NCBI GenBank assembly: GCA_946404295.1
Contig: CAMJDE010000073.1
Location: 1 to 8,089 of the forward strand
Reading direction: 5' to 3'
DNA: 8,089 nt
From: an uncultured Clostridia bacterium
Lineage (GTDB): Bacteria; Bacillota; Clostridia; Oscillospirales; CAG-272
Shown piece after piece: positions 4,711 through 8,089 of this stretch. The notes under the pieces were generated by a model. It saw only the letters and a list, made by a program, of their open reading frames with translations, ran no database searches and was not told where the DNA came from. Within the stretch, counting starts at the first letter, position 1. Each line of letters starts with the position of its first letter. The position numbers and the translations under genes are program-made.

Positions 4711-5946
4711 ATGATCTTACTGCGCGGCGTGACCGATTACCGAAACAATCAACGCCCCACCCGTCCCGTCGATCTTTCGCTTCCCGTTCCGACCCCCGCC
4801 GACCTCACTTTTTGCGGCGAACAATTCGCACTTTTACCCGGTCTTGCAGACGTACACGTTCATCTGCGGGAGCCGGGTTTTTCTTATAAAGAAACCATCC
4901 GCGACGGCTCGCGGGCGGCGGCGCGGGGCGGGTTTACCGCCGTGTGCGCGATGCCGAACCTGAACCCCGTGCCCGACTGCCGCGAGAACCTTGAAAAGGA
5001 ACTCGCCCTGATCGAGCGCGACGCCGTGATCGACGTGCTGCCCTACGGGGCGCTGACGAAGGGTGAAGGCGGGGTCGAACTCGCGGAGATGGAAGAGATC
5101 GCCCCCCGGGTCGTCGCCTTCTCGGACGACGGGCGCGGCGTGCAGGACGGGAGCGTGATGCGCGAGGCGATGAAGCGGGCGAAGGCGCTCGGCAAGGTCG
5201 TCGTCGCGCATTGCGAGGATAATTCCCTGCTCTGCGGCGGGTATATCCACGACGGCGTTTACTGTAAAGAACACGGACACAAGGGGATCCCGTCGGCGTC
5301 GGAATGGAAAGCAGTCGAACGCGATCTGGCTCTGGTGCGCGAGACGGGATGCGCCTACCACGTCTGCCACGTCTCGGCAAAAGAGACGGTCGAACTGATC
5401 AGGCGGGCGAAAGCCGAGGGTCTTAACGTCACCTGCGAGACGGCGCCGCACTATCTGCTGCTCGACGACAGTCTGCTGCAAGAGGACGGGCGCTTCAAGA
5501 TGAACCCGCCGATCCGCGACAAATCCGACCGCGACGCGCTGATCGAAGGGGTGAAGGACGGGACGATCGATATGATCGTGACCGACCACGCCCCGCACGC
5601 GGCGGAGGAAAAAAGCCGGGGTCTTGCCGGGTCGCCTATGGGGATCGTGGGACTTGAGACCTCGTTCCCCCTGCTCTACACCTACCTCGTTCTGCCGGGG
5701 GTGATCACGCTTCAAAAACTGATTGACCTGACGGCGTACGCGCCGCGCCGCCGCTTCGGGCTCCCGGTGCGGGACGACGATTTCACGCTCTTCGACCTCG
5801 GGACAAGCGAGCGGATCGACCCCGCCGACTTCCTCTCGAAGGGAAAAAGCACGCCCTTTACCGGGTGGGAGGTCAGAGCAAAATGCGTACTGACGGTCTC
5901 TTGCGGGCGGATCGCCTATCTCGACGCGAAAGCGAGGACGGAATGA
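4711..5946 (+). CDS. pyrC: Dihydroorotase
   Basis: Dihydroorotase cyclises N-carbamoyl-L-aspartate to dihydroorotate, the third step of UMP synthesis, in the cytoplasm. I chose the ATG at 4711, behind AAGGAGG (4699-4705). An in-frame GTG at 4675 lies in the attenuator terminator loop and is not credible. The protein has 411 residues, near the usual 420-430. Metal and catalytic residues of the amidohydrolase fold are all present: DVHVHLREPG with His49 and His51, FSDDG with Asp139/Asp140 (the aspartate-bridged type rather than a carboxylated lysine, as in B. subtilis-like enzymes), HCEDNS with His167, CHVS with His220, and TDHAPH with Asp292. FKMNPPIR (262-269) and GIVGLETSFPLLYT (311-324) are family hallmarks. 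The N-terminal strand-forming part before the first motif is about 10 residues shorter than in B. subtilis. It is the first gene of the operon and its stop overlaps pyrK by four bases. Confidence 0.96.
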   Translation: MILLRGVTDYRNNQRPTRPVDLSLPVPTPADLTFCGEQFALLPGLADVHVHLREPGFSYKETIRDGSRAAARGGFTAVCAMPNLNPVPDCRENLEKELALIERDAVIDVLPYGALTKGEGGVELAEMEEIAPRVVAFSDDGRGVQDGSVMREAMKRAKALGKVVVAHCEDNSLLCGGYIHDGVYCKEHGHKGIPSASEWKAVERDLALVRETGCAYHVCHVSAKETVELIRRAKAEGLNVTCETAPHYLLLDDSLLQEDGRFKMNPPIRDKSDRDALIEGVKDGTIDMIVTDHAPHAAEEKSRGLAGSPMGIVGLETSFPLLYTYLVLPGVITLQKLIDLTAYAPRRRFGLPVRDDDFTLFDLGTSERIDPADFLSKGKSTPFTGWEVRAKCVLTVSCGRIAYLDAKARTE

Positions 5947-6680
5947 AACAGACGGTTTTAACGGTTCAAACAAACGAACCGATCGCGAAAAACGTGATGA
6001 AGATCACCCTCTCGGGCGACCTGTCTGCGATCGTGCGCCCGGGGCAGTTCGTCAATCTGAAGCTCGACGGGTTCTACCTGCGCCGCCCGATCTCGGTCTG
6101 CGACGCGGAGGGAGACCTGCTGACCCTGATCTACAAGGTCGTGGGAGAGGGCACGCGGGCGATGGCGGGCTACGGGAAAGGGAAAAAGATCGATTGCCTC
6201 GTCGGGCTCGGAAACGGGTACGACGAAAAAGACGCGGGCGACCGTCCGCTCCTCGTCGGGGGCGGGGTCGGGGTGCCGCCGCTCTACTTGCTCGCCAAGC
6301 GCCTGACGGCGGCGGGCAAGCGCGTGACGGCGATCCTCGGGTTCAACACGAAGGACGAGGTTTTCTTTGAAAACGAGTTCCGCGCGCTCGGCTGCGACGT
6401 CCGCGTCACGACGGTCGACGGTTCGTGCGGGACGCGGGGCTTCGTCACCGACGCGCTTCACGGGCTCGATCCGACCTGCCTGTATACCTGCGGTCCCGAA
6501 CCGATGCTCCGCGCGCTCTATCGGGCGACGACCTGCCCGGGGCAGTTCAGTTTCGAGCGGCGGATGGGCTGCGGCTTCGGCGCCTGCATGGGCTGCACCT
6601 GCAAAACGATTACGGGCAACAAGCGGATCTGCCGCGAGGGTCCGGTCCTGAAACGGGAGGAGATACTATGGGAAAACTGA
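5943..6680 (+). CDS. pyrK: Dihydroorotate dehydrogenase B, electron transfer subunit
   Basis: PyrK carries electrons from the FMN of PyrD through a 2Fe-2S cluster and FAD to NAD+, making dihydroorotate oxidation NAD-linked. The ATG overlaps the pyrC stop (ATGA), with GAGGA (5934-5938) as a close ribosome site; a longer in-frame start inside pyrC has no support. The 245 residues show the ferredoxin-reductase fold: the flavin-binding RRPIS (47-51) and VGEGT (67-71), the nucleotide-site glycines of LLVGGGVGVPPLY (103-115), and CGPEPML (183-189). The C-terminal cluster motif holds Cys210, Cys215, Cys218 and Cys230 in GCGFGACMGC...RIC. An extra cysteine at 220 is not needed for the cluster. The gene overlaps pyrD by 13 bases, fitting a fixed ratio of the two partner subunits. 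Confidence 0.96.
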   Translation: MKQTVLTVQTNEPIAKNVMKITLSGDLSAIVRPGQFVNLKLDGFYLRRPISVCDAEGDLLTLIYKVVGEGTRAMAGYGKGKKIDCLVGLGNGYDEKDAGDRPLLVGGGVGVPPLYLLAKRLTAAGKRVTAILGFNTKDEVFFENEFRALGCDVRVTTVDGSCGTRGFVTDALHGLDPTCLYTCGPEPMLRALYRATTCPGQFSFERRMGCGFGACMGCTCKTITGNKRICREGPVLKREEILWEN

Positions 6681-7582
6681 CCGTCTCGCTTTGCGGGATC
6701 GAACTGGACAACCCCGTCATCCCGGCGTCGGGAACCTTCGGCTACGGGTACGAGTTCGCCGAATACTACGACATCAACGAGCTCGGCACCTTCAGTTTCA
6801 AGGGGACGACCGCCGCGCCGCGCTTCGGGAACGAAACGCCGCGGATCGCCGAGACCCCCGCGGGGATGCTGAACGCCGTCGGGCTCCAGAACCCCGGGGT
6901 CGACCGGGTGAAGCGCGAAGAGCTGCCGAAACTGAAAGCCGTCTTTTCCAAACCCGTGATGGCGAACGTCTCGGGCTTCTCGGTCGGGGAGTACGTCGAG
7001 GTGGTCGAAAAACTCGACGAAGAGGAGCAGATCGGGTGGTTTGAGATCAATATTTCCTGCCCCAACGTACACGGGGGCGGCATGAGTTTCGGGACCGACC
7101 CGAACGCCGCCGCCTCCGTGACGCGGGCGGTGCGGCGAGCGACCGGGAAGCCGATCATCCTCAAACTCTCGCCGAACGTGACCGATATCGCCGGGATCGC
7201 GCGGGCGGTCGAAGCGGCGGGCGCCGACGGGGTTTCGCTGATCAACACTCTGCTCGGGATGCGGATCGACCTTGCAAAAAGGCGTCCCCTGCTCGGGAAC
7301 GTCACCGGGGGGCTGTCGGGTCCCGCCGTCTTCCCCGTCGCTCTGCGAATGGTGTGGCAGGTCGCGCGCGCCGTGAAGATCCCGGTCGTCGGGATGGGCG
7401 GAGTCAGCCGCGCCGAGGACGTGATCGAGATGATGCTCGCCGGCGCGACGGCGGTGGAGGTCGGGGCGGCGAACCTGATCGACCCCTTCGCCTGCCGGAA
7501 TATCGTCCGCGATCTGCCCGCCGTGATGGAACGGTACGGGATCGAAAATCTGAAAGATATCATCGGAGGTGCAAACCAATGA
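6668..7582 (+). CDS. pyrD: Dihydroorotate dehydrogenase B (NAD+), catalytic subunit
   Basis: This FMN enzyme (class 1B) oxidises dihydroorotate to orotate in the cytoplasm together with PyrK. The start is the ATG at 6668, served by GGAGG (6656-6660), inside the end of pyrK. The protein has 304 residues, the usual length. Key features: FSFKGTT with Lys45, NAVGLQNPG (69-77), the active-site Cys131 in INISCPNVHGGG (a cysteine base marks class 1 enzymes, serine class 2), KLSPN (166-170), NTLLGM (193-198), GGLSGPA (214-220) and the phosphate-binding GMGGVSRAEDV plus GATAVEVGAAN near the C-terminus. The presence of adjacent pyrK settles the 1B type. Its stop overlaps the pyrF start (ATGA). Confidence 0.97.
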   Translation: MGKLTVSLCGIELDNPVIPASGTFGYGYEFAEYYDINELGTFSFKGTTAAPRFGNETPRIAETPAGMLNAVGLQNPGVDRVKREELPKLKAVFSKPVMANVSGFSVGEYVEVVEKLDEEEQIGWFEINISCPNVHGGGMSFGTDPNAAASVTRAVRRATGKPIILKLSPNVTDIAGIARAVEAAGADGVSLINTLLGMRIDLAKRRPLLGNVTGGLSGPAVFPVALRMVWQVARAVKIPVVGMGGVSRAEDVIEMMLAGATAVEVGAANLIDPFACRNIVRDLPAVMERYGIENLKDIIGGANQ

Positions 7583-8089
7583 AACGCGACGTGATCGTTG
7601 CCTGCGACTTTCCCTCGGCGGAGGAGACCTTCGCCTTTCTCGACCGCTTCACGGGGCGAAAACCCTTCGTCAAGATCGGAATGGAACTCTACTACGCGGA
7701 GGGTCCCGCGATCGTCCGGCAGATCAAGGCGCGGGGACACAAGATCTTTCTCGACCTGAAACTGCACGACATCCCGAACACGGTCAAACGGGCGATGGCG
7801 GTGCTCTCGAAACTCGACGTCGACCTCACCAACCTGCACGCCGCCGGAGGGCTGGATATGATGCGGGCGGCGATCGAGGGGCTGACCCGTCCCGACGGGA
7901 CGCGTCCGTACCTGATCGCGGTGACGCAGCTGACCTCGATCGATCAGGCGCGCCTCTCGGGCGAACTGCTGATCGACAGACCCTTGCCCGAGGTGGTGAG
8001 CGCCTACGCGCAGAACGCCCGCGACGCGGGGCTTGACGGCGTGGTCTGCTCGCCGCTCGAAGCCGGGACGGTACACGCCGCCTGCGGCG
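7579..8089 (+). CDS. pyrF: Orotidine 5'-phosphate decarboxylase, N-terminal 170 residues (cut by the window edge)
   Basis: PyrF removes CO2 from OMP to give UMP, the last step of the pathway. The ATG overlaps the pyrD stop by four bases, with GGAGGT (7565-7570) eight bases upstream. The frame stays open to the right edge. The start MKRDVIVACDFPSAEE gives the substrate-binding Asp10; VKIGMELYY carries Lys32; the catalytic charge network DLKLHDIPNT has Asp59, Lys61 and Asp64; LTNLHAAGG (83-91) and AVTQLTS (114-120) follow, then GVVCSPLEAG (154-163). The remaining 60-70 residues, including the phosphate-binding arginine, are expected outside the window. pyrE may follow. Confidence 0.96.
   Translation, partial: MKRDVIVACDFPSAEETFAFLDRFTGRKPFVKIGMELYYAEGPAIVRQIKARGHKIFLDLKLHDIPNTVKRAMAVLSKLDVDLTNLHAAGGLDMMRAAIEGLTRPDGTRPYLIAVTQLTSIDQARLSGELLIDRPLPEVVSAYAQNARDAGLDGVVCSPLEAGTVHAACG

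Noticed and set aside
4834..5973. Long minus-strand open frame (379 residues) opposite pyrC
   Set aside because: It is antisense to a certain gene, rich in Arg, Pro and His as expected from GC-rich shadow frames, and shows no domain.
6425..6667. Longer pyrD starting at 6425 inside pyrK
   Set aside because: The added 81 residues are an out-of-frame reading of pyrK; the family N-terminus begins at the ATG at 6668.
6518..8076. Long minus-strand open frames (353 and 436 residues) opposite pyrD and pyrF
   Set aside because: Both lie across confidently assigned pyr genes and have shadow-like composition; no ribosome site or motif supports them.

Overview
The window looks like a chromosomal piece of a GC-rich member of the Bacillota, most likely an uncultured gut-type Clostridia. 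The evidence is strong AGGAGG ribosome sites, sigma-A-type promoters, a PyrR-type attenuator, a PyrK/PyrDB dihydroorotate dehydrogenase and lipoproteins with Gram-positive-style signal peptides. The taxon is an inference from gene style, not from a marker gene.

Layout, left to right. At 1-138 (minus) is the start of a TrpR-superfamily YerC/YecD-like regulator; between its promoter and its ribosome site lies an array of TTTAGC-type octamers ending in a palindrome. At 416-1060 and 1184-2755 (plus) are two unrelated-length lipoproteins with near-identical signal peptides. At 2919-3371 and 3368-4492 (plus) is a translationally coupled pair. The first protein joins an XRE helix-turn-helix to a sigma-70 region-4-like domain and has no region 2. 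The second is a single-pass membrane protein with an anti-sigma-like N-terminus and an extracytoplasmic domain. From 4559 to the right edge runs the pyrimidine operon pyrC-pyrK-pyrD-pyrF, with overlapping reading frames, its own promoter and a PyrR-responsive leader. pyrF is cut by the window end.

The pyr genes together convert carbamoyl-aspartate to dihydroorotate (PyrC), oxidise it to orotate with electrons passed through FAD and a 2Fe-2S cluster to NAD (PyrD plus PyrK), and decarboxylate OMP to UMP (PyrF). PyrE, PyrB and the carbamoyl phosphate synthetase are not in view. The most unusual items are the XRE/sigma-4 chimera with its coupled membrane partner, whose outer domain seems to share a fold with the neighbouring 523-residue lipoprotein; the octamer array in front of the TrpR-like gene; and a terminator-plus-TTGACAA repeat module reused in successive intergenic gaps.
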